A stretch of 61,999 nt of DNA from the IMG/VR virus record IMGVR_UViG_3300010413_000031, positions 1 to 61,999 of that record; one strand, written 5' to 3'. Under the pieces are notes generated by a model. It made no database searches and was not told where the DNA came from. It was given only the letters and a program-made list of their open reading frames with translations. The stretch is from a virus. The position numbers and the translations under genes were made by a program. Shown piece after piece: positions 9,687-15,357 of this stretch (positions within the stretch are counted from its first letter, which is position 1; each line of letters begins with the position of its first letter).

Positions 9687-10249
9687 AAGAGATACGCGGA
9701 CTGCTGGCAATATATGGTGCCCACGAACCTCTTCCAGAGATCGGCTGCTTCCGACGCAACGTCTGGACGCAGGGCGACCTGAGCTGGAAGTTAAGGCGCA
9801 GCAACATCTTACTGGCTGCGCTCGGCTATCCGTACCTTGTAACCAGCGTAACTGGTTCCAAGCACACGATTTACATCCTGGGCGGGCACTTGCTCCAGTT
9901 CAGGGGCGGGCCGTGGAAAAACCACTGGAGCGAGGACATCGATCTTCTAAGTGCTTTGGTACGAACGCAGTACGAGATCCTTGGTACCATCCTCTTGTGG
10001 GAAAATGAAGGAGAGATTAGTATTAACGAGTTGCCGCTACCAGAGGGATGGGAGCGAGTGGCGGCAGCGGTGCAGGAGGACGACTGGACCTATGCGGACG
10101 ATAACCCCCCACGTATACGGAAAGACTCGCAGCGAGCGAGTGCGTGCTTCTATTGCCCGGTCAAGAGTCGCTGCGATGCTACGGACCGTCTCTTCACTGA
10201 GTGTGGCGATTGGCCGGAAGGCTACAAAGCTGGCCCGCCTCATAAGTAG
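9674..10249 (+). CDS. CxxCx5C cluster protein, possibly a degenerate Cas4/RecB-like nuclease relative
   Basis: 191 residues. Near the C-terminus, Cys158, Cys161 and Cys167 form CxxCx5C with a further Cys177. The same CxxCx5C spacing is found at the end of the neighbouring PD-(D/E)XK nuclease at 10540-11625. In Cas4, AddB and related phage exonucleases such clusters hold an Fe-S centre. I do not see the PD and ExK residues here, so either the nuclease core is absent or too divergent to read by eye. It overlaps the preceding gene by 13 bases and belongs to the same run as the exonuclease and the Sak4-like ATPase. Confidence 0.55.
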   Translation: MGVVEEIRGLLAIYGAHEPLPEIGCFRRNVWTQGDLSWKLRRSNILLAALGYPYLVTSVTGSKHTIYILGGHLLQFRGGPWKNHWSEDIDLLSALVRTQYEILGTILLWENEGEISINELPLPEGWERVAAAVQEDDWTYADDNPPRIRKDSQRASACFYCPVKSRCDATDRLFTECGDWPEGYKAGPPHK

Positions 10250-10577
10250 ACTGCCCGGAGCGCCCGGACGTTTCATCATCCGGCAGTGGCTCATCGTCAG
10301 GGACGAAGAGGTACAGGGGCGAGAGCAGGAGCTGCAGCGGGTAACCAGCAAGTGGCTGGAGGTACGTCTCCAGCTCCACAAGGAGCGGGCGCTGTGGAAC
10401 CACGAGCGGATGGAACTTCACCAGCAGGTTGGGGTACTAGAAGACCGGCTGCGTACCCTCGACCCAGGCAGTCGCCAGCACATACGCGAGCTGAGAGCCC
10501 GACGTAAGACTATCAACCAGATTAATGAGGCGTACAAGCATGCTCACGGAAAAGATCTACCTAAGCCCTCACTATAA
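10176..10577 (+). CDS. Coiled-coil protein, start uncertain
   Basis: 133 residues if ATG 10176 is used. The frame is open further upstream, but that part lies inside the preceding gene and looks like out-of-frame sequence. The confident part (about residues 40-115) is a charged coiled coil (REQELQRVTSKWLEVRLQLH) followed by a basic segment. There is no clear Shine-Dalgarno, so the true start could be downstream. Its end overlaps the exonuclease gene by 38 bases. Function unknown; a recombination accessory role is only suggested by position. Confidence 0.5.
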   Translation: MLRTVSSLSVAIGRKATKLARLISRLPGAPGRFIIRQWLIVRDEEVQGREQELQRVTSKWLEVRLQLHKERALWNHERMELHQQVGVLEDRLRTLDPGSRQHIRELRARRKTINQINEAYKHAHGKDLPKPSL

Positions 10578-11625
10578 TAGTGTAGAGGAACTGGAGAAGG
10601 ATCTGGAGTGGTACTGGTCGGGCAGCCGCTTCGACAGCTACATGCACTGCTACAGGCGGGGCATGGTACAGTACGACAAGAAGCTTGAGCCCAAGGTGGA
10701 CGATACTCTCAACCTGGACGTCGGCACGGCCCTGCATGCTGCGCTGGCCGTCTACTACGCCTACGGCGGGAAGAAGGGTGGGTCGGTGGGTCGTGACATG
10801 GCGCTGCAAGCCCTGCTCATGACGCTGGAGGAAAGGGGAGGTTTACCCATCCTTCCTCCCGACGACAAGAACGCGCACATCACACCCGGCCACCTGCAGA
10901 TCATCCTCAAGAACTACTTCAAGTGGGCGGAGGCACACGATAGCATCGAGCCGGTCACAGTGACAGAGGACCAGCTCAATCTGGAGAACGTGCTGGGCGC
11001 CAGGTTCAAGTACACCCCCGAGGGGAAGATCGTGCTAGGAGAGAGTGCGATCATCATGCGGCTCACGGTCCAGCCGCCGTGGGAACCGTTCGGCTCCACT
11101 ATTCAGTATACCTATGCAGGCGTTCCTGACCTGCCCGTGACCATGCACGGTAGCGTCTACGTCATGGACCACAAGAGTACTGGTTGGAACCTCAGCTCTT
11201 ACTGGGCCAGCAAGTGGCGAGTGGACAACACGCTACGCGTTTACTGCGTCATGATCAGGGAGCTGCTCAGCCAATTGAACCTCAACATGCGTGGCATCCT
11301 AATCAATGCCATACATACAGGCAAGCAGGCAGCCAGGCCTGGGAGCAAGGCCAAGAAGTTCGAGCGGTACGGCCCGTGGAACTTCGATCCGGGCGCGCTC
11401 AAGGAGGCGCTGTGGAACCACGCGGCTGCTCTCCTCACACGCGAGTACTATCAGACGGCGCTGGGTGGGTACTTTCCACAGAGCACAGGGCTCTACTGTC
11501 CGGGCTGCCCAGCCAAGCACCTCTGTCATCAGGACCCAAAGATGCGTCCGGGTGTAGAAGTAGTCAACTACAGGCCGAAGAAGCACCGACACCTACTGGA
11601 GGTAAAGAATGATTCAGGTGAGTAG
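10540..11625 (+). CDS. PD-(D/E)XK exonuclease with C-terminal Cys cluster (Cas4/RecB-like)
   Basis: 361 residues from ATG 10540 (10525 is an alternative). Motifs: an early Gly-x-His-like segment (VGTALHAALAVYY, residues ~67-79), then GVPDLPV, and VYVMDHKST near residue 210 with the Asp and Lys of the PD-(D/E)XK core. Near the C-terminus is CPGCPAKHLC, a CxxCx5C cluster likely to bind Fe-S. This is the usual architecture of phage Cas4/RecB-like exonucleases. The next gene, overlapping by 17 bases, is a Sak4-like ATPase; the pair is a common phage recombination module in which the nuclease makes single strands and the ATPase anneals or pairs them. Confidence 0.8.
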   Translation: MLTEKIYLSPHYNSVEELEKDLEWYWSGSRFDSYMHCYRRGMVQYDKKLEPKVDDTLNLDVGTALHAALAVYYAYGGKKGGSVGRDMALQALLMTLEERGGLPILPPDDKNAHITPGHLQIILKNYFKWAEAHDSIEPVTVTEDQLNLENVLGARFKYTPEGKIVLGESAIIMRLTVQPPWEPFGSTIQYTYAGVPDLPVTMHGSVYVMDHKSTGWNLSSYWASKWRVDNTLRVYCVMIRELLSQLNLNMRGILINAIHTGKQAARPGSKAKKFERYGPWNFDPGALKEALWNHAAALLTREYYQTALGGYFPQSTGLYCPGCPAKHLCHQDPKMRPGVEVVNYRPKKHRHLLEVKNDSGE

Positions 11626-12538
11626 CGCGCAGGACGCTGGCCCGCATACGGGTGACAGTATAGTAGTCTGCGGTCCTCCCGGCACCGGGAAGAGCTGGTT
11701 CGCTGGCTCAATCCCCGAGGTCGAAGGGGCTGCCCCGGCCCTGCTGATAGCCACGCTCCCGCGTGAGATCAAGAGCAGCAAGTACCAGCAGCACAATCTG
11801 GACTATGTGCTGGTCCACGACCCGCAGTGGGAGCCCAGCAAGGGCAGTGTGAAGGGAGCCGACGGCTTCCTCAAGTTCACCGACCTCATGTCAGAGCTGA
11901 CCGAGGACACCAAGTACAAGACCATCATCATCGACAGCGGCACAGAGCTAGCCGAGATGGCCTGGCACTACGCCATGGTACCGCACAACGTGCCGACACC
12001 GGCCCTGATCGAGGGCGATAAGAACAGGTTCCTGCCCTACGAGACTCTGGGCCTCTACATGACGGAGGCCGTGCTCAAGGCCGTCAACCTGACCCTGCCT
12101 GCGGTTGCCAAGACGCCGAAGAATGTTATCTTCACCTGGCATTCTCGCACGCCACAGGAGGAGCAGCCCATCAAGGGTGGGGGTATGAAGCAGAGTGCCG
12201 ACCAGAAGAAGCAGGACGTGGAATATGAGGGCAAGATCCTGCCCGCCATTCGAGGGCAGTTTCGCACGCGCCTGATGCAGTATGTCAGCTCCTTCATCTG
12301 GTCCGATGCCCAGCTACGGTACGAGGGTGTCAAGGTAGCGGGCGTGGACTACGTGCTACAGGTGCAGAAGGATGCTGAGCGACATACCAAAGTACCTGGG
12401 CCGCAGCCCACAGTGAAGTACATACCCAACAACTTCCTTGCCTTCCGGCAGTTCCTCGACCACCAGAAGGAGCTGGAGAAGAAGATGACGTTGGACGAGA
12501 AGGGGGCAGGAAAGGTGATAGGAGGGCTCAAGCTGTGA
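11609..12538 (+). CDS. Sak4-like RecA-fold ATPase (phage recombination)
   Basis: 309 residues with a textbook GGAGG start signal 6 bases before ATG 11609. Walker A is GPPGTGKSW (residues ~23-31) and Walker B is KTIIIDSGTEL (about 105-115). The remainder matches the layout of phage AAA/RecA-type proteins of the Sak4 group, which promote single-strand annealing together with a phage SSB. It follows the PD-(D/E)XK exonuclease directly, and a candidate SSB is encoded shortly downstream, which supports the assignment. The stop codon overlaps the start of a 34-residue peptide. Confidence 0.75.
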   Translation: MIQVSSAQDAGPHTGDSIVVCGPPGTGKSWFAGSIPEVEGAAPALLIATLPREIKSSKYQQHNLDYVLVHDPQWEPSKGSVKGADGFLKFTDLMSELTEDTKYKTIIIDSGTELAEMAWHYAMVPHNVPTPALIEGDKNRFLPYETLGLYMTEAVLKAVNLTLPAVAKTPKNVIFTWHSRTPQEEQPIKGGGMKQSADQKKQDVEYEGKILPAIRGQFRTRLMQYVSSFIWSDAQLRYEGVKVAGVDYVLQVQKDAERHTKVPGPQPTVKYIPNNFLAFRQFLDHQKELEKKMTLDEKGAGKVIGGLKL

Positions 12539-12639
12539 ACCTAGTGATCGCCATCATCTTCGGCCTGATTGGGGGACTGATCGGGGGCCTGATCGGGGAA
12601 CTCATACGCGCGCACGATCATTTTAACATATTCCCGTAG
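12535..12639 (+). CDS. 34-residue glycine-zipper membrane peptide
   Basis: GTG 12535 overlaps the TGA of the ATPase gene (GTGA), and GGAGGG lies 8 bases upstream. The product is a single hydrophobic helix with a perfect small-residue repeat, GLIGG-LIGG-LIGE, followed by a short charged tail ending FNIFP. Such glycine zippers pack helices in membranes and are seen in pore-forming peptides, small toxins and holin-like peptides. It lies in the spacer before the next gene and is too short for usual gene calling. Translation is inferred from the ribosome site and coupling. Confidence 0.55.
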   Translation: MNLVIAIIFGLIGGLIGGLIGELIRAHDHFNIFP

Positions 12640-12751
12640 GGCGGAACCTTCGGGAGCGTGGGGTGTAGAAAGGGCTGGACACGGCTCCGAAGAGGGCGGG
12701 AGCCCCAGCTAACCACTCGGCCCTCACATTGCAATGTAGGAGGAGTATACC
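12640..12751 (+). promoter_or_regulatory. Leader with hairpin before the SSB-like gene
   Basis: This 112-base untranslated stretch holds a hairpin (GGCTCC at 12684 pairing with GGAGCC at 12699) and ends in the strong AGGAGGAG ribosome site of the next gene. It also contains the palindrome listed separately at 12726. It probably sets expression of the downstream protein independently of the ATPase gene. Confidence 0.4.
12726..12737. promoter_or_regulatory. 12-bp perfect palindrome ACATTGCAATGT before the SSB-like gene
   Basis: The palindrome sits just 5' of the AGGAGGAG ribosome site. Its half-site CACATTG/CAATGT recurs as the 9-bp inverted repeat CACATTGGC...GCCAATGTG in the capsid-gene leader at 50533-50557. 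It could be an operator for a phage regulator or an RNA hairpin covering the ribosome site. Confidence 0.35.
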
Positions 12752-13264
12752 ATGTTGAAGGTACCCAAGGCTGTTGCGGATCAGGACTACCAGCTGTTTC
12801 CTGAGGGAGTGTATGCTGGCACGTTCGTCTTCAACACCGACAACAACAACGGCGAGGCCGGGACTGAGAACTGGCGCTTCAGTCTGCGGGTTGGGTTCAC
12901 CAACCTGAAGCCCGTCGACAACGAGACACCGGACCCGGATGGCCGTCCGTTCTCCAGCGACATTGTCGTTGTGTGGGACGGAGTGAGCCTGACCGCGCTG
13001 GACGACGAGCCGGAGAAGGTCACGGAGTTGCCGTTCCCGGCGGCCAAGGGCCTGTCTCTGCTGTGCCAGCTGGGCGAGGTCATGGGTGCGGCCCAGCGTG
13101 ACGAGGATGGCAATGTCATCTTCGAGAGCCTCGGCACGTTCGTGGACGAGGTTCGCGCCCACAAGTACGACGGCCGCCCGATTGCCGTCCAGGTTTCCCA
13201 CTACACGCCCAAGGGGCAGAAGCAGGCGAGGGACCAGATCGGGGGTCTCGCTTCCATCGACTAG
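12752..13264 (+). CDS. Putative single-strand DNA-binding protein
   Basis: 170 residues. The start has an excellent AGGAGGAG signal. The protein is acidic, beta-rich and carries alternating hydrophobic residues (YAGTFVFNTDNNN, WRFSLRVGF) as in phage OB-fold or DUF669-type SSBs. There is no diagnostic motif. The assignment rests mainly on context: exonuclease, Sak4-like ATPase, then this gene, and Sak4 proteins usually work with a phage SSB. A strong terminator 21 bases downstream and its own leader suggest separate, high expression. Confidence 0.45.
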   Translation: MLKVPKAVADQDYQLFPEGVYAGTFVFNTDNNNGEAGTENWRFSLRVGFTNLKPVDNETPDPDGRPFSSDIVVVWDGVSLTALDDEPEKVTELPFPAAKGLSLLCQLGEVMGAAQRDEDGNVIFESLGTFVDEVRAHKYDGRPIAVQVSHYTPKGQKQARDQIGGLASID

Positions 13265-13285
13265 CCTGTAACGGCCAATTGTGCA

Positions 13286-13316
13286 GAGGGGGTTGACACG
13301 GTCGGCCCCCTCTTTT
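13286..13316 (+). terminator. Rho-independent terminator before the tRNA array
   Basis: GAGGGGG at 13286-13292 pairs with CCCCCTC at 13306-13312, an inner GAC/GTC pair extends the stem, and TTTT follows. It closes the recombination operon. Confidence 0.8.
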
Positions 13317-13361
13317 AGTTTGGGGGTCGTGGGGCAGTAAGCAGTATTCTCACACACTTAT

Positions 13362-13434
13362 GGGCCTGTGGCGCAACTGGGAGCGCAACGCCCTTGCAAG
13401 GCGAAGGTTGAGGGTTCGAGTCCCTCCTGGTCCA
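13362..13434 (+). tRNA. tRNA-Ala(UGC)
   Basis: Cloverleaf with anticodon loop CTTGCAA. Acceptor GGGCCTG/CTGGTCC has one T-T mismatch; the T-loop is normal. CCA is not encoded. First gene of the array. Confidence 0.9.
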
Positions 13435-13438
13435 CTAC

Positions 13439-13521
13439 GTAGCGGCTGGCATGGGCGAGCCAAGCGGGCTGTAACCCCGTGGCCTCTGGTCTTAGTGGTT
13501 CGACTCCACTCTGCTACACCA
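13439..13521 (+). tRNA. tRNA-Tyr(GUA)
   Basis: Acceptor GTAGCGG/CTGCTAC, anticodon loop CTGTAAC and the long variable arm expected for bacterial Tyr. CCA is encoded. Confidence 0.9.
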
Positions 13522-13522
13522 T

Positions 13523-13604
13523 GGTCAGGTGGTGGAACTGGCAGACACGCAGGTCTCAGAAACCTGTGCCCTTGGGCGTGAGGGTTCGACCCCCTCCCTG
13601 ACTA
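13523..13604 (+). tRNA. tRNA-Leu(CAG)
   Basis: Anticodon loop CTCAGAA, long variable arm as in class II Leu, acceptor GGTCAGG/CCTGACT. It reads CUG, a codon abundant in the virion genes. Confidence 0.9.
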
Positions 13605-13608
13605 CTAA

Positions 13609-13680
13609 GCCTCCGAAGCACAGTGGATGTGCAACGGTCTCCTAAACCGAAGGACGCTGGTTCGACTCCAGCCGGAGGCT
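13609..13680 (+). tRNA. tRNA-Arg(CCU)
   Basis: Acceptor GCCTCCG/CGGAGGC, anticodon loop CTCCTAA. It reads AGG, which is used very often in this phage. Confidence 0.9.
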
Positions 13681-13684
13681 CTTT

Positions 13685-13757
13685 AGCCCTGTGGCGCAGT
13701 GGTGAGCGCGTCTGTCTTACAAACAGAGGGTCGTCGGTTCGAATCCGACCGGGGCTA
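13685..13757 (+). tRNA. tRNA-Val(UAC)
   Basis: Acceptor AGCCCTG/CGGGGCT, anticodon stem TCTGT/ACAGA, loop CTTACAA, normal T-arm. Confidence 0.9.
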
Positions 13758-13760
13758 TAT

Positions 13761-13836
13761 GGGGCGGTCGTCTAGTGGCCAAGGATCTCGGGCCCTCAAC
13801 CCGAAGACCGGAGTTCGATCCTCCGTCGCCCTACCA
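13761..13836 (+). tRNA. tRNA-Glu(CUC)
   Basis: Anticodon loop CCCTCAA in stem TCGGG/CCCGA; CCA encoded. It reads GAG only; no UUC counterpart is present. Confidence 0.88.
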
Positions 13837-13837
13837 T

Positions 13838-13910
13838 GCGGCTGTAGCTCAGCTGGCAGAGCGTCACGTTGCCAACGTGAAGGTCGCGGGTTCAATCCCC
13901 GCTAGCCGCT
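13838..13910 (+). tRNA. tRNA-Gly(GCC)
   Basis: Acceptor GCGGCTG/TAGCCGC, anticodon stem TCACG/CGTGA, loop TTGCCAA. Confidence 0.9.
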
Positions 13911-13916
13911 CTTGAT

Positions 13917-13988
13917 GCGCTCGTAGCGTAACAGGAAACGTACCAGCCTTCCAAGCTGGGGTTGCCGGTTCGGTTCCGGCCGGGCGCT
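13917..13988 (+). tRNA. tRNA-Gly(UCC)
   Basis: Acceptor GCGCTCG/CGGGCGC, anticodon stem CCAGC/GCTGG, loop CTTCCAA. Second Gly tRNA; together with GCC it covers all Gly codons. Confidence 0.9.
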
Positions 13989-13992
13989 CTGA

Positions 13993-14066
13993 CCCTCGGT
14001 GACTGAGTGGATAAGCGCAGGTCTGCAAAGCCTGTAACGTGGGTTCGAATCCCACCCGAGGGTCCA
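13993..14066 (+). tRNA. tRNA-Cys(GCA)
   Basis: Acceptor CCCTCGG/CCGAGGG, anticodon loop CTGCAAA, discriminator T and encoded CCA. Confidence 0.88.
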
Positions 14067-14067
14067 T

Positions 14068-14140
14068 GGGGGTATGGCGCAATTGGTAGCGCAGGTGGCT
14101 CTTACCCATCAGGTTGTAGGTTCGATCCCTACTGCCCCCT
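14068..14140 (+). tRNA. tRNA-Lys(CUU)
   Basis: Acceptor GGGGGTA/TGCCCCC, anticodon loop CTCTTAC. It reads AAG. Confidence 0.88.
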
Positions 14141-14141
14141 C

Positions 14142-14216
14142 TGGCGCTTAGCTCAGTGGTAGAGCACTCGGCTTATATCCGAGCGGGCATGGGTTCGAAT
14201 CCCATAGCGCCCACCA
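14142..14216 (+). tRNA. tRNA-Ile(UAU) with a U1-C72 mismatch
   Basis: Anticodon stem CTCGG/CCGAG with loop CTTATAT gives UAU directly, so AUA can be read without lysidine modification of a CAU tRNA. Acceptor TGGCGCT/AGCGCCC has an unpaired 1-72 position. CCA is encoded. Confidence 0.85.
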
Positions 14217-14220
14217 ATAC

Positions 14221-14291
14221 TGGTGCTTGGCATAGTGGCCGTGCAGCCGGTTTTTACCCGGCAGAGAGGGGTTCGATTCCTCTAGCACCAA
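14221..14291 (+). tRNA. tRNA-Lys(UUU)
   Basis: Acceptor TGGTGCT/AGCACCA, anticodon stem GCCGG/CCGGC, loop TTTTTAC. Second Lys tRNA. Confidence 0.88.
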
Positions 14292-14294
14292 TAG

Positions 14295-14366
14295 TGGCGT
14301 GTAGCTCAGCGGTAGAGCGTCCGTCTGATACGCGGGATGCCAGTGGTTCGAATCCACTCACGCCAA
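14295..14366 (+). tRNA. tRNA-Ile(GAU)
   Basis: Acceptor TGGCGTG/CACGCCA, anticodon loop CTGATAC with wobble-rich stem TCCGT/GCGGG. Confidence 0.88.
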
Positions 14367-14369
14367 TAC

Positions 14370-14444
14370 GGCACCTTAGCTCAGCGGTAGAGCGACTGGC
14401 TGTTAACCAGTGGGTCCATGGTTCGAATCCATGAGGTGTCGCCA
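14370..14444 (+). tRNA. tRNA-Asn(GUU)
   Basis: Acceptor GGCACCT/AGGTGTC, anticodon stem ACTGG/CCAGT, loop CTGTTAA, discriminator G, CCA encoded. Confidence 0.9.
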
Positions 14445-14445
14445 T

Positions 14446-14518
14446 GCCTTCGTGGTGTAACTGGCAGCACGCCTGTCTTGTAAACAGGTAGGTCGGGGTT
14501 CGAATCCTCGCGGGGGCT
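14446..14518 (+). tRNA. tRNA-Thr(UGU)
   Basis: Acceptor GCCTTCG/CGGGGGC with G-T wobbles, anticodon stem CCTGT/ACAGG, loop CTTGTAA. Confidence 0.88.
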
Positions 14519-14519
14519 C

Positions 14520-14595
14520 TGCAGGGTGGAGCAATGGTTAGCTCGCCTGGCTCATAACCAGGAGGTTGCGGGTTCGAGTCCCGTCCCTGCTACCA
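14520..14595 (+). tRNA. tRNA-Met(CAU), initiator-like
   Basis: Anticodon loop CTCATAA. The acceptor TGCAGGG/CCCTGCT leaves positions 1 and 72 unpaired (U-U), and the D-stem GAGC/GCTC has the A11-U24 pair; both are hallmarks of bacterial initiator tRNA. Only two of the three conserved G-C pairs of the initiator anticodon stem are present (CCTGG/CCAGG). CCA encoded. Confidence 0.82.
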
Positions 14596-14596
14596 C

Positions 14597-14671
14597 GGTC
14601 TCATAGGGGAGCTGGCCGTCCCCGCTGGCCTGTCACGCCGGAGATCGCGGGTTCGAATCCCGCTGGGACCG
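14597..14671 (+). tRNA. tRNA-Asp(GUC)
   Basis: Acceptor GGTCTCA/TGGGACC, anticodon loop CTGTCAC in stem CTGGC/GCCGG, an unusual GGGG/CCCC D-stem, discriminator G. Confidence 0.88.
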
Positions 14672-14676
14672 CCTAC

Positions 14677-14747
14677 GCAGGGCACGTTGGGGAACGTACC
14701 AGGCTCCAACCCTGGAAGAGTGGGTTCGACTCCTACGCCCTGTGCCA
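14677..14747 (+). tRNA. tRNA-Trp(CCA), atypical D-arm
   Basis: Acceptor GCAGGGC/GCCCTGT, anticodon stem CCAGG/CCTGG, loop CTCCAAC. Position 8 is A rather than U, and the D-arm is short (CGTT/AACG). Discriminator G and CCA encoded. Confidence 0.82.
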
Positions 14748-14748
14748 T

Positions 14749-14820
14749 AGAGGCGTGGTGTAAGGGCAACACGCTTGGCTCTGAACCAAGAGATTGTAGG
14801 TTCGATCCCTACCGCCTCTT
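14749..14820 (+). tRNA. tRNA-Gln(CUG)
   Basis: Acceptor AGAGGCG/CGCCTCT, anticodon stem CTTGG/CCAAG, loop CTCTGAA. It reads CAG only. Confidence 0.9.
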
Positions 14821-14824
14821 CTGT

Positions 14825-14911
14825 GGAAAGCGAGCAGCAAGGTGCGCAATCGGCTTGCTAAGCCGAGAGGGCCGTAAGGCTCGCTGGGTTCGATTCCCAG
14901 GCTTTCCTCCA
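14825..14911 (+). tRNA. tRNA-Ser(GCU)
   Basis: Acceptor GGAAAGC/GCTTTCC, anticodon loop TTGCTAA, long class II variable arm, CCA encoded. Confidence 0.88.
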
Positions 14912-14913
14912 TT

Positions 14914-14986
14914 CGGGAGCTGGCGCAATTGGCAGCGCACCTGGTTTGGGGCCAGGGGGTTCGGGGTTCAAGTCCCCGGTTCCCGA
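14914..14986 (+). tRNA. tRNA-Pro(UGG)
   Basis: Acceptor CGGGAGC/GTTCCCG starting with the C1-G72 pair typical of Pro; anticodon stem CCTGG/CCAGG, loop TTTGGGG. Confidence 0.9.
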
Positions 14987-14988
14987 CT

Positions 14989-15062
14989 GTGGCCATGGTG
15001 TAATGGTAGCCCACCGGGTCGTGACCCCGGAGGCGTGGGATCGAAACCCACTGGTCACCCCA
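14989..15062 (+). tRNA. tRNA-His(GUG), atypical T-loop
   Basis: Acceptor GTGGCCA/TGGTCAC, anticodon stem CCGGG/CCCGG, loop TCGTGAC, discriminator C73 as for His. The T-loop is ATCGAAA, with A in place of the conserved T54, and the base before position 1 is T, so the usual G-1 is not encoded. CCA encoded. Confidence 0.8.
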
Positions 15063-15063
15063 A

Positions 15064-15146
15064 GGAAGGTAGGGCACGGTGGCGTGCAACTGGTCTAGAA
15101 AACCAGCCCGGCCTTACGGCTGAGGGTTCGACTCCTTTACCTTCCT
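15064..15146 (+). tRNA. tRNA-Ser(AGA), A34 anticodon
   Basis: Acceptor GGAAGGT/ACCTTCC, anticodon stem CTGGT/ACCAG with 7-base loop CTAGAAA, giving anticodon AGA, and a class II variable arm. An A at position 34 is rare in bacteria outside Arg(ACG). Confidence 0.82.
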
Positions 15147-15150
15147 CTAT

Positions 15151-15223
15151 GCCCCTATAGCTCAGAGGACTAGAGCGCGTGGCTACGGACCACGGTGCGA
15201 GGGTTCGAATCCTTCTAGGGGCT
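15151..15223 (+). tRNA. tRNA-Arg(ACG)
   Basis: Acceptor GCCCCTA/TAGGGGC, anticodon stem CGTGG/CCACG, loop CTACGGA. It normally needs host TadA to convert A34 to inosine. Confidence 0.9.
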
Positions 15224-15227
15224 CTCT

Positions 15228-15300
15228 GCGAAGGTAGCTCAGCTGGTAGAGCACTGGTCTGAAAAGCCAGGTGTCGGTGGTTCGAATCCACCCCTTCGTA
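15228..15300 (+). tRNA. tRNA-Phe(GAA)
   Basis: Acceptor GCGAAGG/CCTTCGT, anticodon stem CTGGT/GCCAG, loop CTGAAAA. Last gene of the 25-tRNA array. Confidence 0.9.
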
Positions 15301-15357
15301 CTAGGGGCAGGACGATGGGATTGGGGAGCGCGTCCCTTGGGCCCCACCAGCCGATGC

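Noticed and set aside
13286-13316. GGGGGTTGAC resembling the repeated promoter element
   Set aside because: It lacks the A21, T24-T25 and G32 positions and instead forms a clear terminator stem with a U run.
15064-15146. Stop-codon suppressor tRNA (CUA)
   Set aside because: CTA occurs in the loop, but the 7-base loop places AGA at 34-36; no suppressor anticodon fits any tRNA here.
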